Origin: Piscicoccus intestinalis NBRC 104926
GTDB taxonomy: Bacteria > Actinomycetota > Actinomycetes > Actinomycetales > Dermatophilaceae
Assembly: GCF_001515525.1 (NCBI RefSeq)
Contig: NZ_BCNQ01000002.1
Coordinates: 41,516 to 105,515, forward strand
Direction: 5' to 3'
DNA: 64,000 nucleotides
Both the position numbers and the translations under genes were made by a program. Under the pieces are notes generated by a model, which was not told the DNA's origin, ran no database searches, and saw only the letters and a list, made by a program, of their open reading frames with translations. This document shows, in pieces, positions 1 through 7,751 of the stretch. How positions within the stretch are numbered: the first letter of the stretch is position 1; each line of letters begins with the position of its first letter.

Positions 1-1
1 G

Positions 2-607
2 GCCGCGATGCGGCGGGTGGCGGACGACCACGGGCTGCTCCTGCTGCTCGACGAGATCGCCACCGGATTCGGCCGCACCGGAAAGCTGTTCGCCAGCGAG
101 TGGGCCGGCGTGGCGCCCGACATCAGGTGCGTCGGCAAGGCCCTCACCGGCGGCTACCTGACGCTCGCCGCGACGACGTGCACCCGGGAGGTCGGGGCGG
201 CGATCACCGCCTCGGAGCATCGGGCGCTGCTGCACGGCCCGACGTTCATGGCCAACCCGCTCGCCACGTCGGCGGCGCTCGCCTCGCTCGGGCTCGTGCA
301 GGAGCACTGGGCGCGTCAGGTGCCCGCGCTGCAGGACGGGCTGCGCCGGGCGCTCGCCCCGGCCGCGGCGCTGGACTGCGTGCACGAGGTGCGGGTGCTC
401 GGCGGTGTCGGCGTCGTGCAGCTGACCGCGCCCGTCGACGTGCCCGCGGTGACCCGGGCCGCGCTCGAACGCGGGGTCTGGGTGCGCCCGTTCCGTGACC
501 TCGTCTACACGATGCCCCCGTACGTCAGCACGGAGGCGGACCTCGCGACGATCGGGGCGGCGGTCGTCGGCGCCATCGAGGCGGTGCACGAAGGACGCCC
601 CGCATGA
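2..607 (+). CDS. bioA: Adenosylmethionine-8-amino-7-oxononanoate aminotransferase, C-terminal part (5' end outside window)
   Basis: PLP-dependent aminotransferase that converts KAPA to DAPA in biotin synthesis, using SAM as amino donor. The frame is open from the window edge, so only the C-terminal ~200 residues are seen. They include the class III aminotransferase Asp segment (LLLLDEIATGFGRTG) and the PLP-lysine motif CVGKALTGG, followed by the usual small domain. The stop overlaps the bioF start as ATGA, giving a translationally coupled operon bioA-bioF-P450-bioD. The following bioF and bioD genes make the assignment to BioA rather than another class III aminotransferase firm. Confidence 0.93.
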   Translation, partial: AAMRRVADDHGLLLLLDEIATGFGRTGKLFASEWAGVAPDIRCVGKALTGGYLTLAATTCTREVGAAITASEHRALLHGPTFMANPLATSAALASLGLVQEHWARQVPALQDGLRRALAPAAALDCVHEVRVLGGVGVVQLTAPVDVPAVTRAALERGVWVRPFRDLVYTMPPYVSTEADLATIGAAVVGAIEAVHEGRPA

Positions 608-1878
608 CCGCGATGTGGCAATGGCTTGAGACAACGCGCGCGGCGCGGGAGTCCCGGGGCCTGGCGCGGACCGCTCGCGTGCGGGTCGAGGGCACCGGCG
701 GCCTTGACGGTTCCGCGGGCTCCGACGGCCTCGGCGGGCTCGTTGACCTGGCCTCCAACGACTACCTCGGGATGGCCCGCGACCCGCGGGTGGTCGCGGC
801 GGGCCTGTCCGCGCTGCGCACCTACGGAGCCGGTGCCCGGGCCTCGCGGGTCGTCACCGGCACGCTGCCGCCGCACGAGGAGGCCGAGCGCGCGCTGTGC
901 GAGCTGACCGGCCAGGAGAGCGCGCTCGTGCTCGCCTCCGGCTACGCCGCGAACATCGCGGTCGTCACCGCCCTCGGCGGCCCGGGCACGCTGCTCGTCA
1001 CCGACGAGCACATCCACGCGTCGGTGCACGACGCGGCCCGCCTCTCCCGCAGCCCGCGGGTCACCACCCCGCACGGCGACGTCGAGGCCGTCGAGGCGGC
1101 CCTCGCGGCACGCGCCGAGCCGCGGGCGCTGGTCGTCGTCGAGTCGATCTACTCGGTGCTCGGCGACGCCGCCGACCTGCCCGCACTGGCGGCGGTGTGC
1201 GCCCGCCACGACGCGCTGCTGCTCGTCGACGAGGCCCATGGGATCGGCGTCGTCGGCGACGGACGCGGCGGCGTGCACGCCGCGGGTCTGGCCGGGCACG
1301 ACCACGTCATCCTCACCGCGACGCTGTCGAAAGCGGTGGGCGCTCAGGGCGGGGCGGTGCTCGGGCCGGCCCGACTCCGAAGGCATCTCGTCGACGTGGC
1401 GCGCGCGTTCATCTTCGACACCGGGCTGGCTCCGGCCTCGGCGGCCGCCGCCGCCCGGGCCTGCCGCATCATCGCCGACGAGCCCGAGCGGGTGGCCGGA
1501 ATCGCCCGGCGGGCGGGGATCGTCGCGCAGACGTGCGGGGTGCCGCAGGCGGCCGGGGCCGTGCAGTCGCTGCCGATGCGCAGCCCGGAGGCCGCGGTCG
1601 CGGCGACCGCCGAGTTGGAGGCCCGCGGCGTGCTCGTCGGCTGCTTCCGCCCGCCGAGCGTGCCCGACGGCGTCTCGCGGCTGCGGCTGTGCGCCGACGC
1701 CGGTCTCGACGTCGAGGCGGTGACGCGGGCCGCCGAGTTGGTCGCTCGGGTGGCCGACGCCCACGGGAGGGCGAACCCGCCAGCGACGGAGTCGACACGG
1801 GGTGCACCCGACGGCGCGTCGGGAGTCGAGTTCCGCGGCGAGGCGACAGTTCTCGAACCGGCCGGGCCCCGGCCATGA
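604..1878 (+). CDS. bioF: 8-amino-7-oxononanoate synthase
   Basis: PLP-dependent alpha-oxoamine synthase that condenses pimeloyl-thioester with L-alanine to form KAPA, the first ring-forming precursor of biotin. Visible signatures are the N-terminal LASNDYLGMA segment, the LLLVDEAHGIGVVG cofactor region and the PLP Lys243 in TATLSKAVGAQGG. At 424 residues it is about 35-40 longer than typical BioF; the extra part is a low-complexity C-terminal tail after the catalytic domain. It overlaps bioA upstream and the P450 gene downstream by 4 bases each, so the four genes are probably one transcript. Confidence 0.95.
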   Translation: MTAMWQWLETTRAARESRGLARTARVRVEGTGGLDGSAGSDGLGGLVDLASNDYLGMARDPRVVAAGLSALRTYGAGARASRVVTGTLPPHEEAERALCELTGQESALVLASGYAANIAVVTALGGPGTLLVTDEHIHASVHDAARLSRSPRVTTPHGDVEAVEAALAARAEPRALVVVESIYSVLGDAADLPALAAVCARHDALLLVDEAHGIGVVGDGRGGVHAAGLAGHDHVILTATLSKAVGAQGGAVLGPARLRRHLVDVARAFIFDTGLAPASAAAAARACRIIADEPERVAGIARRAGIVAQTCGVPQAAGAVQSLPMRSPEAAVAATAELEARGVLVGCFRPPSVPDGVSRLRLCADAGLDVEAVTRAAELVARVADAHGRANPPATESTRGAPDGASGVEFRGEATVLEPAGPRP

Positions 1879-3041
1879 CCGCCGTCCCGTTGTCGCAATC
1901 ACCTGATACATGCCCCATGCGGCCGCTGCTCGACGCGCGGGCCGGCGACCTCCTGCGCGTCAACGAGCCACAGGCGGTGCGCGAGGTGTTGCGCCGGGTC
2001 GAGAACTTCGCGCCCGACAACGCCCTGACCGCCGTCACCCCGCTGGGCCCGGACGCCCTGCGCCGCCTGGCCCGTGCGCGGTTCGCGCTGCCACCGGTGC
2101 TCGCGTCGGCCTCCGGCCCGGAGCACCGCCGGGTTCGCCGGGTCGTCGCCCGATTCCTCACGCCCGCACAGGTGGAGGCGGTGCGCCCGCTCGTCGTGGA
2201 GCTAACCCACGAGCGCGTGGACGCCGCTCGCCGCGAGCTGGCGGACGGCCGCGCCGTCGACCTCGCCGAGACGGTCTCGGCGCACGTCGCCCCGGCCGTG
2301 TTCGGGCACCTCGTCGGGCTCGCGATGCCGTCGACGCCGGTGCTGCACCGCTGGAGCCGGCACTCCCTCGAGCTCTTCTGGGGCTACCCGGACCCGCAGC
2401 GTCAGGTCGACCTCGCCGACAGCGCCGCCGAGCTGTTCGCGTGGCTGACCGACGCGGTCCACACCCGGGCGCCCGGCCGCCCCTCGCTGTTCGCCGCCCT
2501 CCGGGAGGCGGGTATTGATGAGCCGCGGCTGCGGTCGCTGGCGTTCTTCCTGCTCATCGGGGGCCAGGAGACGACCGCGATGCTCACCGACATCGCGCTG
2601 CACGAGGCGCTCACCTCCGGCGCGTGGCGCTCGATCGCGCAGAGCCCCCAGGGCCCGGCGAGCGAGGCCGAGCAGCTCGTGCGGCGGATGCTCACTACTA
2701 CCTCGTCCGTGCCGACCTGGCGCCGGATCGCGGTGCGCGACACCACGATCGGCGGTCGGGCTGTGGCGGCCGGCACGCCGGTGCTCGTCGAGCTGTGTCG
2801 CCACGATCGCGGCGACATCGACGACAGCCTCGCCTTCGGTTTCGGCGTGCACCGTTGCCTCGGAGCGCGGCTCGCGCCCCTGGAGGCCTCCACCGTGCTC
2901 GCCGAGACGGCGGCCGGGCTGCCCGAGGTGGTGCCGGCCGGCCCGGCTCCGGACTGGCTGCGATTGCTGTCGTTCCAGGCGCCGCGCACCGTGCTCGTGC
3001 GGCGGCGCAGTGAGCCTGTCGGGCAGGGCGGTTCGCGATGA
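1875..3041 (+). CDS. Cytochrome P450 inside the biotin operon (BioI-like role proposed)
   Basis: 388-residue P450, complete and soluble-type. The heme-ligand loop reads FGFGVHRCLGARLA with Cys328, and the I-helix oxygen-activation motif is GGQETT around Glu232. The K-helix ExxR motif is altered: the expected Glu is Gln267 (QLVR, Arg270 kept). Position between bioF and bioD with 4-base overlaps on both sides suggests a role like Bacillus BioI, which cleaves acyl-ACP oxidatively to pimeloyl-ACP. That function is inferred only from context; ordinary P450 hydroxylases have the same fold. No ferredoxin or reductase gene is adjacent, so redox partners must be encoded elsewhere. Confidence 0.85.
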   Translation: MTAVPLSQSPDTCPMRPLLDARAGDLLRVNEPQAVREVLRRVENFAPDNALTAVTPLGPDALRRLARARFALPPVLASASGPEHRRVRRVVARFLTPAQVEAVRPLVVELTHERVDAARRELADGRAVDLAETVSAHVAPAVFGHLVGLAMPSTPVLHRWSRHSLELFWGYPDPQRQVDLADSAAELFAWLTDAVHTRAPGRPSLFAALREAGIDEPRLRSLAFFLLIGGQETTAMLTDIALHEALTSGAWRSIAQSPQGPASEAEQLVRRMLTTTSSVPTWRRIAVRDTTIGGRAVAAGTPVLVELCRHDRGDIDDSLAFGFGVHRCLGARLAPLEASTVLAETAAGLPEVVPAGPAPDWLRLLSFQAPRTVLVRRRSEPVGQGGSR

Positions 3042-3763
3042 ACCGGGTGCTCGTCGTCACCGGCACCGACACCGACGTCGGCAAGACCGTCGCGACGGCC
3101 GCGATCGCCGCCGCCCTCGGGCGCACCGGCTCCGTCGCGGTCGACAAGCCGGTGCAGACCGGCGTGCGACCCGGCGAGCCCGGCGACGTCGAGGAGATCG
3201 CGCGCCTGGCCGGGGCGGTCGCCATCAGCGTGGGCGCCCGGCTCAAGCAACCGATGGCGCCGGTGCAGGCCGCCCGCCGCGAGGGTGCGCCGGCGACGCT
3301 GCCGACCCTCGCCGAGCACGTCGCCCGGATCACTGCGCTCGCCGCGCTGGCGAAGGATGCCCGGGGCGCCGACACGGTGCTCGTCGAGGGCTCGGGCGGC
3401 CTGCTCGTGCAACTCGACGAGTCGGGCCGCACGATTGCCGACTTCGCGCACGCCCTCCAGCAGCACCGAGCTCTCGACTCCCGCGTCGTTGTCGTGGCGC
3501 GCGCCGGGCTCGGCACGCTCAACCACACCGAGCTGACGCTGGAGGCCCTACGCGCGCGGGGCCTCGCGGTCGCGGGCATCGTCATCGGGTCGTGGCCGCG
3601 CGAGCCGGACGCGATCGCCCTCGACAACCGCGACCACCTCGGCGCGCTCGGCGTCCCGCTCCTCGGCGCGATCCCCGAGGGCGCGCCGCGATCGGCACCC
3701 GAGACGTTCCGGCGCGAGGCGCCGGGTTGGCTCCCGGGATTGGTCGGCCTCGAAAACCCCTGA
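3038..3763 (+). CDS. bioD: ATP-dependent dethiobiotin synthetase
   Basis: Closes the ureido ring of dethiobiotin from DAPA, CO2 and ATP. The N-terminus carries the P-loop GTDTDVGKTVAT, followed by the substrate lysine region (VDKPVQTG) and the second nucleotide motif VLVEGSGGLLV. Length of 241 residues is normal. It is the last gene of the operon and ends within a short hairpin shared with the convergent DUF2255 gene. No bioB is present in the window. Confidence 0.95.
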   Translation: MNRVLVVTGTDTDVGKTVATAAIAAALGRTGSVAVDKPVQTGVRPGEPGDVEEIARLAGAVAISVGARLKQPMAPVQAARREGAPATLPTLAEHVARITALAALAKDARGADTVLVEGSGGLLVQLDESGRTIADFAHALQQHRALDSRVVVVARAGLGTLNHTELTLEALRARGLAVAGIVIGSWPREPDAIALDNRDHLGALGVPLLGAIPEGAPRSAPETFRREAPGWLPGLVGLENP

Positions 3764-3772
3764 GGATCAGGG
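3758..3772. terminator. Short hairpin between convergent bioD and DUF2255 gene
   Basis: CCCTGA at 3758-3763 pairs perfectly with TCAGGG at 3767-3772 across a 3-base loop. The two stop codons lie inside the stem, so the element separates both converging transcripts. There is no U-tract; six base pairs make it a weak terminator at best. Confidence 0.4.
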
Positions 3773-4132
3773 CACCATCTTCAGCGCGGCTTCGGCCGCG
3801 GACGGCGCCACCATCGCGTCGACGTACATGCCGCTGCCGTACTTGGCCCGATACGCGTCGTCCATCGCCGCGCGCAGGTCGTCGTCGGCCTCGACGAAGG
3901 AGACCGACCGCTCGACTCCCCCGGCACGGATGCTCGCCCTCGGATGGCGCTGCACCTGCCGGAACCAGCTGCCGCCGCGGCCGCGGTAGGCGCGCACGTA
4001 GAGGTCGTCGCCGATCCGGACCACCCAGATCGGCAGGTAAGAGCGCAGCGTTCCGTCCCTGCGCTCGGTCGCGATGTCGAGTTCCCTCGCCGCGCCGATG
4101 CTGTCGAGCTCCTCCGCCGTCCAGGTGCCCAT
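3767..4132 (-). CDS. DUF2255 family protein
   Basis: 121-residue protein matching the DUF2255 pattern: WTAEELDSIGAARELDIATER at the start, then WVVRIGDDLYVRAYRGRGG and a conserved W in GSWFRQVQ. The family is small and beta-rich, resembling the split-barrel flavin/deazaflavin-binding fold, but no activity is established that I know of. It is monocistronic, convergent with bioD. Its upstream region holds the CRP-type palindrome listed separately, about 100 bases from the start codon. Function unknown. Confidence 0.75.
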   Translation of the reverse strand: MGTWTAEELDSIGAARELDIATERRDGTLRSYLPIWVVRIGDDLYVRAYRGRGGSWFRQVQRHPRASIRAGGVERSVSFVEADDDLRAAMDDAYRAKYGSGMYVDAMVAPSAAEAALKMVP

Positions 4133-4234
4133 GGCTGCCTCTCGCCCGTGGTGACGGCCCCGCCTGGGGCACGTTGGTCGTCAGGCCCCCCCGGGCGGTC
4201 GGTCTCGCGCAATGTCCGGAAGCCTCAACCTGTC

Positions 4235-4250
4235 TGTGATGCAGATCACA
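4235..4250. promoter_or_regulatory. Perfect CRP/GlxR-type palindrome
   Basis: TGTGATGCAGATCACA is a perfect 16-base palindrome of the cAMP-receptor-protein type (TGTGA-N6-TCACA). It lies between the divergent DUF2255 (start 4132) and DUF222/HNH (start near 4389) genes, 103 and 139 bases from their starts. Which gene it serves is unclear. Confidence 0.6.
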
Positions 4251-4360
4251 TAGCTGGTGAGCGCCGAGTTTTACTGTGCCGCAATCGATCTCCCTCTCGT
4301 CATGAACCGTTTGAATGTCGCTGTTGCGCAGACGTATTCGGGATTAGGACAGCTGGTCGA

Positions 4361-4376
4361 ACAAACATACGTTCGA
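4361..4376. promoter_or_regulatory. LexA-like (SOS) box and probable leaderless promoter of the DUF222/HNH gene
   Basis: The actinobacterial SOS box is TCGAAC-N4-GTTCGA. Here the right half GTTCGA (4371-4376) is exact, while the left half is ACAAAC, matching 4 of 6. An exact TCGAAC also occurs 4 bases further left (4357-4362), giving an over-long spacer. A possible -10 TATCCT (4377-4382) lies 6 bases before the ATG at 4389, typical of leaderless transcripts. Some mycobacterial 13E12 (DUF222/HNH) genes are LexA-controlled, so the site fits its gene. Confidence 0.45.
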
Positions 4377-4388
4377 TATCCTGTGCGC

Positions 4389-5943
4389 ATGGACTTCACC
4401 CTGACGTCGACATCTCCGACGGTGCTGCGGCACCGGCCGGTGACGTCGACCTGTCCGGAGGCGGGGTGCCCCAGCTCGTGGGGGAAACGCTGCCGGCGCA
4501 GGTGCGGGCAACCCAGCCCGTCGGGGAAGCGCTGCTGGAGCAGGTGAAGGCGGCTCGCGCGGCGTTGTCGGGGTTGCCGGGGCTGCTGTCGCGGGTCGGG
4601 TCGGATGAGTTGCCTGAGCTGGCCGCTGCGGCTGCCGGTGCCGTCGCGGCGGCGTGTGCCGCGCAGGCGGCCGTCGTCCTGGAGGCCGAGGACGCGGGGT
4701 CATCGCCGAGTCGGATCACCCGCGGGTGCCGGCGTGGGTGCAGCAATCCCACGTCGAGGCCGGGGTGCCGGTGTCGCCCAGCCGCGCCCGGGCACTGGGC
4801 GCGCTGGCGCGGATCTGCGATCGCCAGGACGCGGCGCCGCTGCGGGAGGCAGTTCTCGAGGGTCGGGTGACGGTCGAGTCCGCAGAGCTGCTCGCCTCGA
4901 CTTATCGGCGGTTGCAGGGTTCGATCGCGGTGAAGTCCTGGGACGGCGTGATGGACGCCCTGATCGGCCTGGCCGCGCACGGGGTGACCAGGCGTGAAAT
5001 GGCCGCGATGGAAGAGCAGATCATCGGGCAGTACGGCACCGAGCAGGAATACCTGGAGCGGGAGCGCCGGTATGACCGGCGCGACTTCACCGAACTCACG
5101 CTCAATCCGCGGACGGGGATGTACGAAGGCCGCGTGCGGCTCGACGCCGCGTCGGCCGCGACGGTGATCGCCGCGATCAACGCCCTGAGCGCGCCGCGGC
5201 CCACTAAGCCAGCGGCCGCTGACGCGGCTGACGCGGCCGAAGCGACGGACTCGGCGACCGCCGGTAAGTCCGAGCCCGATCTGCGAACCGCGGGTGAACG
5301 CCGCGCGGACGCCCTGGTGGCGTTGGCCGCGCATGCCGCGGTGCCGGACAAGAACACCCCCGGCACCGGCGCCAAAGCCAAGGTCGTCGTAACCATCAAA
5401 CTCGCCGACCTCGTCGCTGGCCTCGAATCCGAAGCCCTGCCCCGCGTGTTCGCCGACCTCGTGCGAAAGCACCGCGAGCGCGTCGGCGGCGACGGGTTCC
5501 GCACCGACCACAACCACGACTGCGGCACCACCGCCTTCGGGCACCCCCTGACCCCCGGCCAGGTGCGGGTGCTGTCCTGCGATGCGCAGATCATCCCCGC
5601 CGTCCTCGGCACTGGCTCCGAACCCTTGGATCTGGGCCGCGGGAAGCGGCTGATCTCACCGGGACTGGCCACCTACCTGGCCATGCGAGACGGCGGATGC
5701 ACCTTCCCCGGCTGCTCAATGCCACCCGCCTGGTGCGACGGCCACCACCTCATCAGCTGGCTCATGGGCGGCCCCACCGACCGCCACAACACCGCCCTGC
5801 TCTGCCGACACCACCACACCGTCGTCCACCGCTACGGATTCATCGGCGTCGTCATCGACGGCGAGGTCAGATGGAGCAGAGCCGACGGAACCCCCATCGG
5901 CAACCGACCCCGCGCACCCGGCCGGCCGGCGTCGCGCGAATAG
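4389..5943 (+). pseudogene. DUF222 / HNH endonuclease (13E12 repeat family), frameshifted
   Basis: The N-terminal DUF222 part reads in one frame from about 4466 (ALLEQVKAARAALSGLPG to VLEAEDAG) and continues in the next frame from 4695 (RGVIAESDHPRVPAWV). One inserted base near 4693 would restore the family sequence E-D-R-G-V-I. The C-terminus carries an intact HNH motif: CTFPGC, then CDGHHLISW, GGPTDRHN and LCRHHH. The start is also uncertain: the ATG at 4389 is in a third frame and would need another indel near 4396; a GTG at 4466 is in frame with the DUF222 part. Either a decaying gene or sequencing error. Family members are abundant in Actinomycetota, some DNA-damage induced; their cellular role is unsettled. 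Confidence 0.8.
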
Positions 5944-5948
5944 CGCGC

Positions 5949-7697
5949 CTACCGGCTCTCGATCGACTCCTTCATCTTGGCGATCGCGAAACCCCAACCC
6001 TGCGCGAGCGTCGGCTCCGGCGGCACCGACACCTCGTCGGGGTTGGTGACGACGTCGAGCAGCACCGGGCCGGGCGTCTCCAGGGCCCAGCGCACCGACT
6101 CCTCCACGTCGCCGGGGTTCGTCACGCGGCGCCCGTGCCAGCCCAGCGCCGCCGCGACCGCGGCGATATCGGGGTTATCCAGCTCCGTGCCGAACTCCGG
6201 CAACCCGCCCTGCTCCTGCTCGAGCTTGACCATGCCCAGGCGACCGTTGTCGAACACCACGACCTTGATCGGGAGCCGGTACGTCACCGCCGTGCGCAGG
6301 TCACCGAGCAGCATCATCAGTCCGCCGTCGCCGCTGAACGAGATGACCTGCCGCTCCCGGTCGAGCGCCTGCGCACCGAGGGCCTGCGGCATCGCGTTCG
6401 CCATCGACCCCAGGTTGTAGGAGCCGACGAGCCGGCGCGTGCCCGACAGGGTGACGAACCGGGCCAGCCACGCCGTCGACATCCCGGTGTCGCTGGTGAG
6501 GATCGCGTCGGGCGCGGCCAGGCTGTCGACGGCCGCGGCGAGCACCTCCGGGCGGATCCGGTCGTCGGGGTTGTCGAAGACGCCGCGCACCTTGCCGACC
6601 AGCGACGTCTTCTCGTAATCGGGGTCGACGAGCGCGAGCTGCCGGTCCCGCCACGACGCGTACGCCCGCGTCGCCTTCTCCAGGTGCTTGCTGTCGCGGT
6701 CCGAGGCGTTCGACAACCGCGGCAGCAGCGCGCGAAGCGTGTGCCCGACGTCACCAACGAGCGCGTGATCGACCGCCACCCGGCGCCCGATGTGCGCCTG
6801 CCGCGCGTCGAGCTGGATGACGGTCTTGCCGCTGGGATACCAGTCGCGATACGGAAAGTCGGTGCCGACGAGGAACAGCACGTCGGCGTCGTCCATCGCG
6901 TGCGCCGCGGCCGAGTTGCCGATGAGGCCGGACTGCCCCACCTGGTACGGGTTGTCGTGCTCCAGCCCCTCCTTGCCCTTGAGCGTGATCACCATCGGCG
7001 CCTGCAGGGTCTGCGCGAGCTCCAGCACCTCGGCCCGCGCCTCCCGGGCGCCTTTGCCGACGAGCAGCGTCACCGTCTCCGAACCGGAGAGCACCTGTGC
7101 CGCCTTCGCGACCTGATCCTGCGGCGCCGCCGCCCACCGCGGCCCGGGCGCGAACCGCGGCCCGGGCGCGAACCGCGGCGTGCGGGAGCCCTCGGGCAGC
7201 TCCTGGCCACCCAGGTCGCCGGGCAGCGTGAGCACCGCCACCCCGTGAGCCGCGTAGGCCGCGTTGACGGCCTGCTCCAGCAGCAGCGGCATCTGCGCGG
7301 CGCTGCTCACCGTGCGGGCGAACACCGCGACGTCGGCGAACAGCCGGTCGTTGTCGACCTCCTGGAAGAAGTCGCTGCCGATCTCCTCACTCGGCACCTG
7401 CCCGCAGATCGCCAGCACCGGCGCGTGCGACTTCTTCGCGTCGTACAGCCCGTTGAGCAGGTGGATCGACCCCGGACCTACCGTGCCCAGGCACACCCCG
7501 ATACGCCCGGTGAGCTGGGCCTGCGCGCTGACGGCGAAGGCCGCGGCCTCCTCGTGACGCACCCCGATCCACTCGATGCGCCCGTCGGTGCGGATCGCGT
7601 CGGTGACCGGGTTGAGGGCGTCACCGACGACACCCCACATCTGGGTGACCCCGTGCTCGGCGAGCGCGGTGACCACGGATTCGGCGACGGTGACCAT
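5949..7697 (-). CDS. poxB: Pyruvate dehydrogenase (quinone), PoxB type
   Basis: Peripheral-membrane flavoenzyme of 582 residues that oxidises pyruvate to acetate and CO2 with electrons to the quinone pool. The three-part TPP-enzyme architecture is complete: N-terminal Pyr domain (VTALAEHGVTQMWGVVGDAL, GIRHEEAAAF-like EEAAAF with catalytic Glu), central FAD/NAD-like domain, and C-terminal PP domain with the thiamine motif GDGGLMML ... FDNG. I chose the ATG at 7697 rather than 7718 because AGGAG lies 8 bases upstream. A six-residue RFAPGP duplication sits in the linker before the central domain. Other TPP enzymes such as acetolactate synthase are less likely given the overall pattern. Confidence 0.88.
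   Translation of the reverse strand: MVTVAESVVTALAEHGVTQMWGVVGDALNPVTDAIRTDGRIEWIGVRHEEAAAFAVSAQAQLTGRIGVCLGTVGPGSIHLLNGLYDAKKSHAPVLAICGQVPSEEIGSDFFQEVDNDRLFADVAVFARTVSSAAQMPLLLEQAVNAAYAAHGVAVLTLPGDLGGQELPEGSRTPRFAPGPRFAPGPRWAAAPQDQVAKAAQVLSGSETVTLLVGKGAREARAEVLELAQTLQAPMVITLKGKEGLEHDNPYQVGQSGLIGNSAAAHAMDDADVLFLVGTDFPYRDWYPSGKTVIQLDARQAHIGRRVAVDHALVGDVGHTLRALLPRLSNASDRDSKHLEKATRAYASWRDRQLALVDPDYEKTSLVGKVRGVFDNPDDRIRPEVLAAAVDSLAAPDAILTSDTGMSTAWLARFVTLSGTRRLVGSYNLGSMANAMPQALGAQALDRERQVISFSGDGGLMMLLGDLRTAVTYRLPIKVVVFDNGRLGMVKLEQEQGGLPEFGTELDNPDIAAVAAALGWHGRRVTNPGDVEESVRWALETPGPVLLDVVTNPDEVSVPPEPTLAQGWGFAIAKMKESIESR
7141..7176. repeat. 18-bp tandem duplication inside poxB
   Basis: Two exact adjacent copies of an 18-base unit (7141-7158, 7159-7176), in frame, duplicating the six residues RFAPGP in the linker between the Pyr and central domains. 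Looks like recent replication slippage with no frame effect. Confidence 0.85.
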
Positions 7698-7751
7698 GCG
7701 GCGACTCCTGAGACTCATGCGTACGACTGCGGATGACGGGCGCGGGGCGGC

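Noticed and set aside
897..3041. 714-codon frame suggesting a BioF-P450 fusion
   Set aside because: The first ~325 codons are an Arg-rich shadow of bioF; the P450 begins at the ATG overlapping the bioF stop.
5697..7736. 679-codon plus-strand open frame opposite poxB
   Set aside because: Arg/Pro/His-rich antisense shadow of poxB and the DUF222 gene; no family pattern, while the opposite strand has a complete TPP enzyme.
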